Part shown: positions 38,136-47,713 of the stretch, one piece after another
Numbering within the stretch: position 1 is the stretch's first letter
How the letters are laid out: each line of letters opens with the position of its first letter
NCBI GenBank assembly: GCA_902594145.1
Contig: CACJLA010000002.1
Location: 1 to 64,000 of the forward strand
Length of the DNA: 64,000 bases
Direction of reading: 5' to 3'
From: an uncultured Alphaproteobacteria bacterium
GTDB taxonomy: Bacteria > Pseudomonadota > Alphaproteobacteria > HIMB59
Made by a program: the position numbers and the translations under genes
Notes under the pieces: model-generated
Told to the model about the DNA's origin: nothing
The model's database searches: none
What the model saw: only the letters and a program-made list of their open reading frames with translations

Positions 38136-38212
38136 TGGCGCGCTCTGCAGGATTCGAACCTGCGACCCTCTGCTTAGAAGGCAGATGCTCTATCCAGCTG
38201 AGCTAAGAGCGC
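38136..38212 (-). tRNA. tRNA-Arg (anticodon UCU)
   Basis: Complete 77-base cloverleaf on the minus strand: acceptor GCGCTCT/AGAGCGC, D-arm GCTC...GAGC, anticodon stem TCTGC/GCAGA with loop CTTCTAA (anticodon TCT), T-arm GCAGG TTCGAAT CCTGC, discriminator G and an encoded CCA. It reads AGA codons, the main arginine codon in this AT-rich genome. It lies 10 bases upstream of the glycerate kinase start. Confidence 0.98.
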
Positions 38213-38275
38213 ATTTATTGGAATATTTACCACTTCAACTTTATATTTTCTACTTTAATATGCATTAATTTTTAT

Positions 38276-39052
38276 ATGAACAACACATTAATAAAGGTCG
38301 AAAATTTAGTAAAAACATTTGGTGGTTTAGTAGCACTGAATGACTGCTCATTAGAAATAAAGGATAAGGCAATAACGGGTATTATTGGACCTAATGGCTC
38401 AGGCAAAACAACATTATTTAACGTAATAACTGGTAATCTTAAACCAGACACAGGTAAAGTTTTCTTTAATGGTGTTGAGATCACAAATGAAGAGTCACAC
38501 GACTTGTTTCATTTGGGTATATTAAGGACATTTCAAATTGCGCACGAATTTTCAAACATGACAGTTATTGAAAATTTAATGGTGGTCCCAGCTAATCAAA
38601 AGGGCGAAAAACTTCTCTACTCTCTTATGAATAATCAACAAATAAAAAAAGAGGATAATGTTATAAGAGATAAGGCTATGGATGTTCTAAAGTTTCTAAA
38701 AATAGAACACTTAAAAAATGAAAGAGCAGGAAATCTCTCTGGAGGACAAAAAAAATTATTAGAGTTAGCTAGAACTATGATGGTTGATGCCAAAATAGTT
38801 TTCCTAGATGAAGTTGGAGCTGGTGTTAACAAAACTCTTTTAAAAGATATTAGTGAGTCGATTTTAAAACTTAATCAGGATAAAGGTTACACATTTTGTA
38901 TGATTGAGCATGATTTTAATTTTATAAGTGAGTTATGTGACCCAGTTATTGTTTTAGCAGAGGGATCAGTTCTCTTTAAAGGTTCTGCCGAAGAAGTTAA
39001 GTCAAATGAACAGGTTATTGAGTCTTATTTGGGTAAGGGACTAAAAAAATAA
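38276..39052 (+). CDS. livG: Branched-chain amino acid-type ABC transporter ATPase LivG
   Basis: ATP-binding subunit, 258 residues, of a HAAT-type importer. Walker A GPNGSGKT (near residue 40), signature LSGGQKKLLELAR, Walker B IVFLDE followed by VGAGVN, and the H-loop MIEHD. The LivG-type insertion after the Walker A is present. First of four same-strand genes livG-livF-livH-livM; it overlaps livF by one base. Starts about 60 bases from tRNA-Arg, transcribed divergently. Confidence 0.95.
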   Translation: MNNTLIKVENLVKTFGGLVALNDCSLEIKDKAITGIIGPNGSGKTTLFNVITGNLKPDTGKVFFNGVEITNEESHDLFHLGILRTFQIAHEFSNMTVIENLMVVPANQKGEKLLYSLMNNQQIKKEDNVIRDKAMDVLKFLKIEHLKNERAGNLSGGQKKLLELARTMMVDAKIVFLDEVGAGVNKTLLKDISESILKLNQDKGYTFCMIEHDFNFISELCDPVIVLAEGSVLFKGSAEEVKSNEQVIESYLGKGLKK

Positions 39053-39753
39053 TGTTTTTTTCAGCTAAAAATTTGACTGGAGGATATGGTGGAGTTAACA
39101 TTATTGAAGAGTGCTCTTTTAATGTAGATCGTGGAGAAATTGTGTCAATTTTGGGTCCTAACGGAGCAGGTAAATCAACGGCAATGAGAGCAATGCTTGG
39201 TATTTTAGACTTAAAAGATGGTAATGTAATGCTAGATGGTAAAGATATTACAAATCTAAAAACACAAGACCGAATAAAACTAGGCTTATCATTCGTACCT
39301 CAAATTAAAAATATATTTACTGAGTTAACAGTTAAAGAAAATTTAGAGATGGGAGCTTTTATTAATGACGATAACTTATCTTCTAAAATGGATGAGATGT
39401 ATGATCTATTCCCTATAATCAAAGAAAAAAAAGATCAGTTTGCTGGTGAGTTGTCCGGTGGACAAAGGCAACAAGTGGCAATAGCAAGGGCATTAATGAC
39501 TAATCCAGATGTTTTAATGCTAGATGAGCCTACAGCTGGTGTTTCACCTGTTATCATGACTGAATTATTTCAACATATCCTAAATGTTAAAAAACAAAAT
39601 ATTGCTATACTAATGGTTGAGCAAAATGCTCGCCAGGCTTTAGAAGTATCTGACCGGGGTTATATATTGGTAACAGGAAAAAATGCATACGAAGGTAAAG
39701 GCGACTACCTACTAAAAGATAAAGAAATCAGAAAAGCTTTTTTGGGTGGATAA
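39052..39753 (+). CDS. livF: Branched-chain amino acid-type ABC transporter ATPase LivF
   Basis: Second ATP-binding subunit, 233 residues. Walker A GPNGAGKST, signature LSGGQRQQVAIARAL, Walker B VLMLDEPTAGVSP and H-loop MVEQNA, the LivF-type ending. Pairs with LivG at the cytoplasmic face of LivHM. Its start overlaps the livG stop by one base and its stop is immediately followed by the livH start, so subunit stoichiometry is likely kept by translational coupling. Confidence 0.96.
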   Translation: MFFSAKNLTGGYGGVNIIEECSFNVDRGEIVSILGPNGAGKSTAMRAMLGILDLKDGNVMLDGKDITNLKTQDRIKLGLSFVPQIKNIFTELTVKENLEMGAFINDDNLSSKMDEMYDLFPIIKEKKDQFAGELSGGQRQQVAIARALMTNPDVLMLDEPTAGVSPVIMTELFQHILNVKKQNIAILMVEQNARQALEVSDRGYILVTGKNAYEGKGDYLLKDKEIRKAFLGG

Positions 39754-40764
39754 ATGGATTTTTTAAACTCTATAATACTTTTAACTAACTTTATTATTGT
39801 ACCTGGTATCACATATGGCTCTCAATTGGCCCTAGGTGCAATTGGAGTAACTCTGATTTATGGAGTGTTAAGATTTGCAAACTTTGCATATGGAGACCTA
39901 ATGGCTTTTGGAACTATGGTAGTTATTCTTATGACATGGTATTTACAGTCAAAAGGTATTTCATTTGGATTGCTTCCAACAGCTCTTCTGGCTTTACCCA
40001 TTGGCATCTTGTTAACAATTGCTGTGAGCCTGTTCTTTGATAAGACAGTTTTTGAATATTACAGAAATAAAAAAAGTAATCCTGTAACTTTTATAGTTGT
40101 AAGTCTTGGTATTATGTTTGTTTTAAATGCAGTCGTGAGAATTATCATTGGGCCAAATGATATAAATTTTATGGATGGACATAAATTCATAATGAAAGCG
40201 AGGGAATTTAAACAATTAACAGGTTTAAATGAAGGTCTAGCAGTAAAGTCTACACAAGTAATTACATTGGTAACAACTATAATTACCTGCTCAATACTGT
40301 TTTATTTTTTAAATAAAACAAAGACAGGAAAATCTATGAGGGCTTATTCAAATAATGAAGACCTGGCCCTACTCTCGGGTATTGACCCAAAAAAAATAGT
40401 TTTAATAACATGGGTAATAGTTTCTATTTTAGCGACTGTTGCTGGAACATTATATGGATTAGATAAAAGCTTTAAGCCCTTTACCTATTTTAATAATCTT
40501 CTTCCTATCTTTGCAGCAACAATCGTAGGGGGAATTGGCAATCCTTTAGGGGCTTTTTATGGGGGTTTCTTAATAGCATTCTCTGAAATAGGTCTTACCT
40601 ATGCATATAAAAAATTCTTTAAATATATTATGCCTGAAAGTTTAGAGCCTAGTACTCTTATACAATTTATCTCAACTGATTATAAATTTGCCATCTCTTT
40701 TGCAATATTAATAATTGTTCTCATATTTAGGCCAAATGGCATATTTAAAGGGAAAGTCATATGA
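39754..40764 (+). CDS. livH: Branched-chain amino acid-type ABC permease LivH
   Basis: Inner-membrane permease of 336 residues with about eight hydrophobic segments. ALGAIGVTLIYGVLRFANFAYGDLMAFG near the N-terminus and the cytoplasmic coupling region RAYSNNEDLALLSGIDPKK match LivH; GGIGNPLGAFYGG follows late. Forms the channel with LivM. No spacer from livF, and it overlaps livM by 4 bases. Confidence 0.94.
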   Translation: MDFLNSIILLTNFIIVPGITYGSQLALGAIGVTLIYGVLRFANFAYGDLMAFGTMVVILMTWYLQSKGISFGLLPTALLALPIGILLTIAVSLFFDKTVFEYYRNKKSNPVTFIVVSLGIMFVLNAVVRIIIGPNDINFMDGHKFIMKAREFKQLTGLNEGLAVKSTQVITLVTTIITCSILFYFLNKTKTGKSMRAYSNNEDLALLSGIDPKKIVLITWVIVSILATVAGTLYGLDKSFKPFTYFNNLLPIFAATIVGGIGNPLGAFYGGFLIAFSEIGLTYAYKKFFKYIMPESLEPSTLIQFISTDYKFAISFAILIIVLIFRPNGIFKGKVI

Positions 40765-42131
40765 TCAAAAATATAGACTTTAAAATTTGTTTTTCTGTGA
40801 TGGCTATATTAACTGTTTTGGTTGGCCTGTTTCAGTCATGGGGCATAGCTCTATCAATGTTAAATCTTTGTTTGATCTCTGCGGTTATGGCAATGGGAGT
40901 AAACATACAATGGGGGTTTGCAGGTTTAATAAACTTTGGTGTCATGGGTTTTTTAGCCATAGGAGGACTTGCAACTGTTTTAGTTTCTGTTCCACCTGTA
41001 CATGAAGCTTGGAGAGCTGGAGGAATAGGTATACTTATTTCTGGATTATTTTTAGCAGCAGTTGTAATTAGCATATTTTTTATTAATAAAAAATTATCTA
41101 AAAATAAATATAAAAATTATTTTATATTTTTAATTATAATTTTATCTATTCCTTTACTCAAATTCATAGCAGGACCATCAATTAGTAAAATTGAGTCTAT
41201 AAATGCAGCTACTTCTGGTTTCCTTGGGGGTGCGAATTTACCAATTATTTTCTCTTGGTTTGTAGGAGCAATTTTATCTGCCTTAGTGGCTTTTGTTGTA
41301 GGTAAAGTATGTTTGGGATTAAGATCAGATTATTTAGCTATCTCTACTCTATTGGTATCAGGAATTATAATTACGATCGTAAAACATGAAGAGTGGTTAT
41401 CAAGAGGTGTCAAGAATGTTATTGGTCTAAAGAGACCGGTTCCATATGAGGTAAATTTACAGAAATCTGAATGGTTTATTAATTTAGTTCAATCTATTAA
41501 CTCTTCGAAGTTATCAAATATCACAGACCTTGAAGTAAAAATTTCTTTACTTAATCAATTGGTAATTACCTCTTCAGGTGTTTTTGTAAAACTTTGCTTT
41601 AGTCTTATTTTTTTTGTTGTTGTATTCGTAATTCTATATTTCTCAGAAAAAGCTCTAAACTCTCCCTGGGGAAGGATGATGAGAGCTATAAGAGACAATG
41701 AAGAAGCAGCTAGGGCCATGGGAAAAAATGTAGTTAAACAGCACTTATTTATTTTTATGTTAGGATCAGCAATTATTGGTTTCGCAGGCGCAATGCTCGT
41801 TACTTATGATGGACTTTTTACACCATCAAGCTATCAACCACTAAGATATACTTTTTTAATATGGGTAATGGTTCTTTTGGGTGGAACGGGAAATAATTAT
41901 GGAGCAGTTCTAGGAGGTTTTGTAGTGTGGTTCATTTGGATACAATCGGCACCATTTGCAATGGTTGTAATTAATTTGTTCACTAATCATTTAGATGAAA
42001 GTAATTATATCAAAAATCATCTTCAAAATAGCGTCCCCTACTTTCGGTATTTGATGATGGGACTTGGTCTTTTATTTGTAATGAGATATAGACCAAAGGG
42101 TTTGCTACCAGAAAAAATAATAAAAAATTAA
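40761..42131 (+). CDS. livM: Branched-chain amino acid-type ABC permease LivM, long form
   Basis: Second permease, 456 residues, about 100 or more longer than many LivM proteins. Core motifs: NIQWGFAGLINFGVMGFLAIGG near the N-terminus, LRSDYLAISTLLVSGII in the middle, MMRAIRDNEEAARAMGKNV coupling helix and GGTGNNYGAVLGG near the C-terminus. Extra length lies around residues 90-170 and in a soluble loop at about 215-275. Ends 12 bases before a strong hairpin terminator shared with the convergent binding-protein gene. Confidence 0.93.
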   Translation: MIKNIDFKICFSVMAILTVLVGLFQSWGIALSMLNLCLISAVMAMGVNIQWGFAGLINFGVMGFLAIGGLATVLVSVPPVHEAWRAGGIGILISGLFLAAVVISIFFINKKLSKNKYKNYFIFLIIILSIPLLKFIAGPSISKIESINAATSGFLGGANLPIIFSWFVGAILSALVAFVVGKVCLGLRSDYLAISTLLVSGIIITIVKHEEWLSRGVKNVIGLKRPVPYEVNLQKSEWFINLVQSINSSKLSNITDLEVKISLLNQLVITSSGVFVKLCFSLIFFVVVFVILYFSEKALNSPWGRMMRAIRDNEEAARAMGKNVVKQHLFIFMLGSAIIGFAGAMLVTYDGLFTPSSYQPLRYTFLIWVMVLLGGTGNNYGAVLGGFVVWFIWIQSAPFAMVVINLFTNHLDESNYIKNHLQNSVPYFRYLMMGLGLLFVMRYRPKGLLPEKIIKN

Positions 42132-42143
42132 ATAAAATTATTC

Positions 42144-42166
42144 AGCCCCACCAAGGAGATGGGGCT
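42144..42166. terminator. Bidirectional intrinsic terminator between livM and the binding protein
   Basis: A perfect 7-bp GC-rich stem AGCCCCA/TGGGGCT around a 9-base loop, flanked by A-rich sequence on one side and T-rich on the other. It therefore reads as hairpin plus A/U-rich tail in both directions, and sits between convergent livM and the binding-protein gene. It is the clearest terminator in the window. Confidence 0.8.
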
Positions 42167-42177
42167 AAAAATAGTAT

Positions 42178-43353
42178 CTATCTTTGGGCTACGTCTGTGA
42201 ATTGACCACCTACGATTCCTTTTTCTAGGAATGCTCCAAATGCTTCACCAACTTCTGTAAAGTTAACGTCTGTTGCGCCGTCATAGTCAATTGCAAAACC
42301 TGCACAAGCTAGCTCAAGACCTTTAGCAAGTTCACCAGCATAAATTTTGGTACCTGGACCGTTAGCCACACTCATGATATTAGCAGCCACTGTTGCACTA
42401 TCATCAGATCCACCTTTGCACATAGCCAGCATAATTAATGCAGCAGCATCGTATGACTCACCAACATAAACTGATGGATCAACACCATTAGCTTCAGCAT
42501 ATGCTTTAAACTTCATTGCACCTGCACCTAATGAACCAGGCATAGAACCAAAAGAACCATCAAGATCAGAGCCAAAAGTATCTGTCAATGAGGCACCAAT
42601 CATTCCATCAGATAATACAAATGTATCAAAAGCACCACTATCTAATGAACCTTGTATTATTTGGTTTCCACCTTGGTCTAAATAACCTATGACAACTAGT
42701 GCATCACCTCCTGCAGATGATAGAACACCTACTTCAGCGCTATAGTCAGCTTTATCACCTTCGTGAGCAGTTTTGGCTGTAACTTCTATACCTCTTGCAA
42801 TAGCAGCTGCTTCATATACATCAGCTAGACCAACACCGTAGTCAGTATTAACATATGTAATTGCAACACTTGTAATACCTCTATCATTTGTTATGTCCGC
42901 TAAAACTTCTCCACCTCTAGCATCAGATGGTGCTGTTCTGAAAAATAAACCATCATCCTCTGCGGTAGTTAAAGCAGGCGATGTAGCAGATGGTGAAATC
43001 ATAGGTACACCATTTGGTACAGCTACGTTTGAGAGTACTGCACCTGTAACCCCTGAGCAGTCAGCTCCCATGATAGCTGTGACTCCTTGAGATATTAAAA
43101 ATTCAGCTGCAGAAGCTGCTGCTGCTGAGTCGATACATGTTGAGTCAGCTCTAATTGAGTTAACTGTAGAACCATCTAATAATGCGCCTGAATTTGAAGC
43201 TTCAGTAAAAGCTAACTCGGCGCCTGCAGCCATACCTGGCGTTAGTGATTCAATAGGTCCTGTAAAACCTAATATAATGCCAACTTTAACCTCTTTAGCG
43301 TATGACGTGCTAAATATAAATAAAGCAAGCAGAGTTGTCATGAACTTAATCAT
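42178..43353 (-). CDS. Branched-chain amino acid-type ABC transporter binding protein
   Basis: Periplasmic binding protein (Peripla_BP_6 family) of 391 residues. Residues 1-19 are a Sec signal peptide ending TSYA; the mature start KEVKVGIILGFTGP is typical of LivJ/LivK-type proteins. It should deliver amino acids, or a related small molecule, to LivHMGF. It has its own promoter region on the opposite strand and an unusually good Shine-Dalgarno AAGGGGG six bases before ATG, together with more GC-rich, Ala/Gly-rich coding sequence than its neighbours. This suggests very high expression, as is common for binding proteins in oligotrophs. Confidence 0.95.
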   Translation of the reverse strand: MIKFMTTLLALFIFSTSYAKEVKVGIILGFTGPIESLTPGMAAGAELAFTEASNSGALLDGSTVNSIRADSTCIDSAAAASAAEFLISQGVTAIMGADCSGVTGAVLSNVAVPNGVPMISPSATSPALTTAEDDGLFFRTAPSDARGGEVLADITNDRGITSVAITYVNTDYGVGLADVYEAAAIARGIEVTAKTAHEGDKADYSAEVGVLSSAGGDALVVIGYLDQGGNQIIQGSLDSGAFDTFVLSDGMIGASLTDTFGSDLDGSFGSMPGSLGAGAMKFKAYAEANGVDPSVYVGESYDAAALIMLAMCKGGSDDSATVAANIMSVANGPGTKIYAGELAKGLELACAGFAIDYDGATDVNFTEVGEAFGAFLEKGIVGGQFTDVAQR

Positions 43354-43426
43354 TTCTTTCCCCCTTATTAATTAATAACTAGGCACTGATAATAGTATTA
43401 TATTTAGAAAAATGAATATTTAATTG

Positions 43427-43735
43427 TTAATGAGTCCAGGAGGTTTTTCTATTATTTGAGAAATTACTAGCGTAACTCTTTGGTTTTACTTGTTTATGTG
43501 TTTGATCAATAACTCTGTATTCATATGAGTTCTTTTGACACCATAAAATAGCATCATCTAAAGTATCAAAGTTTAGTTTAAGTTGTTTGGTTGTGTTTTT
43601 TGAGCTATTCCATCCCATTAAGACATCTTTTTGAAGACTAGGATCAAACTCAAATTCTATAATCCACAATTTAGTTTTTTTTAGACCCGATTGCATATTT
43701 GTTTTAGAGGGTCGCTTGATTGTAACTTTTTTCAT
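43427..43735 (-). CDS. NDUFS4-like NADH dehydrogenase accessory subunit
   Basis: A 102-residue protein matching the ETC complex I conserved region (NDUFS4/18-kDa subunit, PF04800-type). WIIEFE, LMGWNSSKNTTKQLKLNFDTLDDAILWCQKNSYEYRV are the shared core. In Alphaproteobacteria and mitochondria this subunit stabilises the peripheral arm of complex I. The lysine-rich N-terminus has KRPSKTNMQSG, as in family members. It starts exactly 10 bases after the CCA of tRNA-Pro on the same strand, without a Shine-Dalgarno sequence. Confidence 0.9.
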   Translation of the reverse strand: MKKVTIKRPSKTNMQSGLKKTKLWIIEFEFDPSLQKDVLMGWNSSKNTTKQLKLNFDTLDDAILWCQKNSYEYRVIDQTHKQVKPKSYASNFSNNRKTSWTH

Positions 43736-43744
43736 ATTCTAGTT

Positions 43745-43822
<78 letters not shown>

Positions 43823-43874
43823 AGTATTAAATATATATACTTTTGTCTTGTAAATAGTCAAACAGTTAAATTGT

Positions 43875-44450
43875 ATGCAGAAAGTAACTAAATTAAAAAA
43901 GACACTTTTATCAAAAAGTTTTTTTAGCTTTTGGAAGTACCATTTTTTAATTAATAGCAATAATAAAAAAATTAAACCCTATAAGATATTTAGAGATATA
44001 TTAAATATTGGTGATGTTGTATTTGCACTTTGTTATAGCCCAGAGGAAAAAAAGTTTTATTTGATAAAGCAATTTAGGCCATTTTACTTTGTAAGAAATA
44101 AAAAATTAAAATATGAAATTGTTGGCGGTCTAGTAGACAAAGGAGAAACTTTAATAGCAGCCTTAAAAAGAGAAATTAAAGAAGAAATTGGAGTCAAAAC
44201 AAAAAAAATAGTGAAACTAACTACATACTGCCCCGTGCCTGGCTACTCTGATGAAATTGTTCATGTTTACTTTGCTGAAGTAGAAAAGATTAAATTAAGT
44301 TCATTTTATAATAAAAATGGAAACGAAGAAATTAAAATATTTAAAGTAAATCTTCCTCAATTAAAAAAAATTAATGAAAGTAATTCGATACAGAATGTTT
44401 TAACAAAAATTTCAATATATGAATATTTAAATAAATTTAAAAAGAATTAA
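43875..44450 (+). CDS. Nudix hydrolase, ADP-sugar pyrophosphatase-like
   Basis: A 191-residue Nudix protein. The box GLVDKGETLIAALKREIKEEIGV (near residues 93-115) matches GX5EX7REUXEEXGU. The preceding LIKQFRPFYF and the downstream CPVPGYSDEIVHVYFAE resemble NudF/ADP-ribose pyrophosphatases, so it probably hydrolyses nucleoside diphosphate sugars. The N-terminal 40 residues are Lys-rich. It begins just upstream of tRNA-Pro, divergently, and overlaps the convergent serA by 14 bases. Confidence 0.87.
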   Translation: MQKVTKLKKTLLSKSFFSFWKYHFLINSNNKKIKPYKIFRDILNIGDVVFALCYSPEEKKFYLIKQFRPFYFVRNKKLKYEIVGGLVDKGETLIAALKREIKEEIGVKTKKIVKLTTYCPVPGYSDEIVHVYFAEVEKIKLSSFYNKNGNEEIKIFKVNLPQLKKINESNSIQNVLTKISIYEYLNKFKKN

Positions 44451-45381
44451 CATTATTCACAATTTTATTATCCTTTAAAAAATCGGCAACCTGGTTTGCA
44501 ACATCTATTGCAACATTAGATTGAGCTTCTTTTGAGGAGGCACCTAAATGTGGTGTTAGAAGTAAATTTTTAGCTCCAAACATTACATTGTCGGTTGCGG
44601 GTTCGTTTTCATAAACGTCAATAGCGGCACCAGCAATAATTTCATTGTTTAAAGCATCTTTAAGATCAGCTTCATTAATTAAACCTCCTCTTGCACAATT
44701 TATAATAACTGAAGTAGGTTTCATTGTTGATAGAGTTTCTTTATTAAACATATATTTAGTCTCATCATTTAATTTTGTATGGAGAGAGACAATATCAGCT
44801 TCTTTTATTAACTGCTCAGTTGAAACTTTATTTACATTAAATTTAGATAGGTCATCTTGGCTTGCTGATTTAGAGTTAGTTATGATATTCATACCAATTG
44901 TTAAGCAAATTTCAGCAACTCTTTGACCAATATTACCATAACCTACAATGCCAAGTGTTTTCCCTTTAAGTTCAGTTCCAATAAACCTGGATTTTTCCCA
45001 CTTTCCTTGATGTGTCGAGTCATTGGCTATATGAATATTTCTCATAATTGAAAACATTAATCCCACACTTAATTCAGCAGTAGCCTCAAGATTCCCTAAG
45101 GGGGTATTCATTACTAAAATTTTATTTTTTGTTGCTTGATCTAGGTCGACATTATCTACACCAACACCCGCTCTCCCAATAACTTTAAGATTATTACAAT
45201 CGGAAAGTATATCTGATGTTAGTTTAGTAGCAGATCTAATCAAAACTCCATCATATTGGTCAATTACTTTTTTAAGCTCGTCATGGGACATCCCAGTTTT
45301 GATATCGTAATCAATTTGTTTTGATTTAAGAACATCCTCAACTTTATCACTCATTTTATCAGAAATTAATATCTTCATCAT
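44437..45381 (-). CDS. serA: D-3-phosphoglycerate dehydrogenase, short form
   Basis: Oxidises 3-phosphoglycerate to phosphohydroxypyruvate, the first step of serine synthesis. NAD-binding [15 protein letters not shown], substrate and catalytic regions [13 protein letters not shown] and [13 protein letters not shown] are present. It ends after 314 residues, with no intervening or ACT domain, so allosteric serine inhibition through ACT is not expected. It overlaps serC by 4 bases. Another 2-hydroxyacid dehydrogenase specificity is possible, but the serC neighbour supports SerA. Confidence 0.94.
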   Translation of the reverse strand: MMKILISDKMSDKVEDVLKSKQIDYDIKTGMSHDELKKVIDQYDGVLIRSATKLTSDILSDCNNLKVIGRAGVGVDNVDLDQATKNKILVMNTPLGNLEATAELSVGLMFSIMRNIHIANDSTHQGKWEKSRFIGTELKGKTLGIVGYGNIGQRVAEICLTIGMNIITNSKSASQDDLSKFNVNKVSTEQLIKEADIVSLHTKLNDETKYMFNKETLSTMKPTSVIINCARGGLINEADLKDALNNEIIAGAAIDVYENEPATDNVMFGAKNLLLTPHLGASSKEAQSNVAIDVANQVADFLKDNKIVNNVNSF

Positions 45382-46538
45382 TTAAACCTTTCCATTGTTT
45401 CAAAAAAAGACCACTCAATCCACGGCAGAACTTTTTCAATATCAGAGGCCTCTACAGTTGCACCACCCCAAATTCTTATACCTGCTGGTGCATCCTTATA
45501 AGCGTTAATATCATATCCTGCATCTTCCTTCTCTAATGTAGAGCAAACCTCTTTCACTAATTTTTTTTGGCTATCACCATCTAATACAACAAAATCAGGA
45601 TGAGTGAACTTAAAACATATACTTGTTGAAGAATATGTATTTGGGTCAACAGCCAAAAACTCCACCCAATCTCTTTGTTCAATCCAATCCCTAATGACTT
45701 GAAGATTTTTTTTTGATCTTGATATTAATTCTTTTTGACCACCAATATCAATACACCAGTTCAAAGCATCTAAGGCATCTTCAGCAGCAAGTAAAGATGG
45801 TGTGTTAATTGTTGCTCCCTCAAAAATTTCTTTAGAAAATTTTTTATTTTTAGCTAATTGAAAAATTTTAGGCATTGGCCAAGAAGGTTCATAAGTCTCT
45901 AATCTTTCGACAGCTCTTGGAGATAAAGCAATCATTCCATGCGCAGCTTCACCACCTAAAACTTTTTGCCAAGACCAAGTAACAACATCTAATTTTTTAA
46001 AATCCATGTCCATTGCAAATACAGCAGAAGTTGCATCACAAATTGATAGACCCTCTCTATCGTCAGGTATCCAATCAGCATTAGGAATACAAACACCAGA
46101 GGTTGTTCCATTCCAAGTAAAAACAACATCGTTACTAAAATTGACTTTGCTCAAATCTGGTAGCTCACCATAGTTGTCTGTTTTATGAACAACAACATTT
46201 TCTAATTTTAGCTGTTTTGTAATATCTTTTACCCAAGTTAATCCAAAGGTTTCCCAACCGCAAACCTCTACATTTTTTAAGCCTAGAAGGCTCCACATAG
46301 CCATTTCAATAGCTCCAGTATCTGAAGCTGGAACAATACCAACTAAATAATCGTCTGGTAACTCTAAAACTTCTTTTGATTTAACAATCACTTCATTTAA
46401 TTTTGCTTTACCACTTTTAGCTCTATGGGATCTTCCTAAAACAGCATCTTTTAAAGCATCAAGTTTCCATCCAGGTCTCTTGGAGCAGGGTCCTGATGAA
46501 AAGAATGGATGAATTGGTTTAATAGTGGGTTTTTGCAT
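45378..46538 (-). CDS. serC: Phosphoserine aminotransferase
   Basis: Class V PLP aminotransferase, 386 residues, converting phosphohydroxypyruvate to phosphoserine. [13 protein letters not shown] at the N-terminus and [14 protein letters not shown] are typical of the alphaproteobacterial/archaeal-type Ser[29 protein letters not shown] contains the Schiff-base lysine. An AGGAG Shine-Dalgarno lies upstream. It follows the DUF1015 gene by 30 bases and is followed by serA with a 4-base overlap. Confidence 0.96.
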   Translation of the reverse strand: MQKPTIKPIHPFFSSGPCSKRPGWKLDALKDAVLGRSHRAKSGKAKLNEVIVKSKEVLELPDDYLVGIVPASDTGAIEMAMWSLLGLKNVEVCGWETFGLTWVKDITKQLKLENVVVHKTDNYGELPDLSKVNFSNDVVFTWNGTTSGVCIPNADWIPDDREGLSICDATSAVFAMDMDFKKLDVVTWSWQKVLGGEAAHGMIALSPRAVERLETYEPSWPMPKIFQLAKNKKFSKEIFEGATINTPSLLAAEDALDALNWCIDIGGQKELISRSKKNLQVIRDWIEQRDWVEFLAVDPNTYSSTSICFKFTHPDFVVLDGDSQKKLVKEVCSTLEKEDAGYDINAYKDAPAGIRIWGGATVEASDIEKVLPWIEWSFFETMERFK

Positions 46539-46568
46539 AATTTATATTTCTCCTATGAATTTTTATAC

Positions 46569-47711
46569 TTATTCAATTATTTTATAAAAAAATAGCCCAT
46601 CAAGGGGTTTTGGTTCAAACCAAGTAGCTTTGGGAGGCATAAATTTTAAGTTTTTCGAATACTCTATTATTAAATCCATACTAACTGGTCTCATTAAAGT
46701 AGATAGGTCTGTTATACCTGTATCGACTTGATTAATCAAATAATCTGTACCTAGTGTAGGTGGGACGAATTCTACTCTTTGGTCATTTGTTTCGTCATAA
46801 ATATTTAAAATTTCTTTTAATACAAATTCGCTAAAATCTATACAGTCTGCACCATTTGTAGAGAAGTCATTTTTCAAATCTAATTTTAAGAATTTATCTT
46901 GAAAGTATATAACAAAAAAACGATCAATTTTCTCATGATATTTTAGCTCTTCAACATAAAAAAAATTTTTAAGATTTGTTAAGAACGAATCTTTGTTGTA
47001 GTCTTCTGGAAATTTAATACTTCTATTGTAAGCCAAATTTAAACATTTCGATTTTGGAAAAACAATTGATAAAAATTTTGTATCTTTGTCTACGTCTAAT
47101 TGTGCAAATCCCTCTATTCTGTGATGACCATCTGCAACAAAAAGTTCCTTAAAATTTATACCAGTAAAGTCAGTATTAGTTTTGTATATAGAGTGGGTAT
47201 ACTTACCTGATTTAAATTTTATGATTGGTTTTTTATCGTGATGGATATCAAGATTTAAATCTATATTTTTGTCATCATAAAAAAGATATATAGGGCTTAA
47301 TTGGAATTTAACTTTTGATAACTGATCAGCTCTTTCTTTGCCCTTACTAACTAAGATTTTTTCGTGAGGTTTTATATTTCTATTAATATAGTCTTGTATA
47401 TTTAATAAAGAAATTAGTCCTGTCTGTGAATGTGTCTCAGAGTCAATTCTATATAAAAAATATTCATTGTCTGATTTATAAATAATTTCTTCATTTATAA
47501 GTTTTTGATAATACTTTTTTGATAGATCAAAAAAATCTTCTTCTGAAAGTGTTTTATTAAAATAAATATCAGGTCTGAGTATTTGTAATAAATTAAGTTT
47601 ATGGACCTGCTCAGATGTAAAATTATAATCTATAATATCTGTGCTTGGAGAAATAATTGATTGTAGATACTTATTGTTTAGTACATAAGTATTTGGTAAT
47701 AATGGCTTCAT
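46569..47711 (-). CDS. DUF1015 family protein
   Basis: A 380-residue cytoplasmic protein of the DUF1015 family, which is repeatedly found beside serA and serC. LFVADGHHRIEGFAQL (about 190-205) is the family hallmark; other conserved stretches are YNRSIKFP and ATWFEPKPLDGLFFY at the C-terminus. Biochemical function is not settled; the DGHHR motif and gene neighbourhood suggest a role in serine or phosphoserine metabolism. It is first in the run DUF1015-serC-serA. Confidence 0.9.
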   Translation of the reverse strand: MKPLLPNTYVLNNKYLQSIISPSTDIIDYNFTSEQVHKLNLLQILRPDIYFNKTLSEEDFFDLSKKYYQKLINEEIIYKSDNEYFLYRIDSETHSQTGLISLLNIQDYINRNIKPHEKILVSKGKERADQLSKVKFQLSPIYLFYDDKNIDLNLDIHHDKKPIIKFKSGKYTHSIYKTNTDFTGINFKELFVADGHHRIEGFAQLDVDKDTKFLSIVFPKSKCLNLAYNRSIKFPEDYNKDSFLTNLKNFFYVEELKYHEKIDRFFVIYFQDKFLKLDLKNDFSTNGADCIDFSEFVLKEILNIYDETNDQRVEFVPPTLGTDYLINQVDTGITDLSTLMRPVSMDLIIEYSKNLKFMPPKATWFEPKPLDGLFFYKIIE

Positions 47712-47713
47712 TT

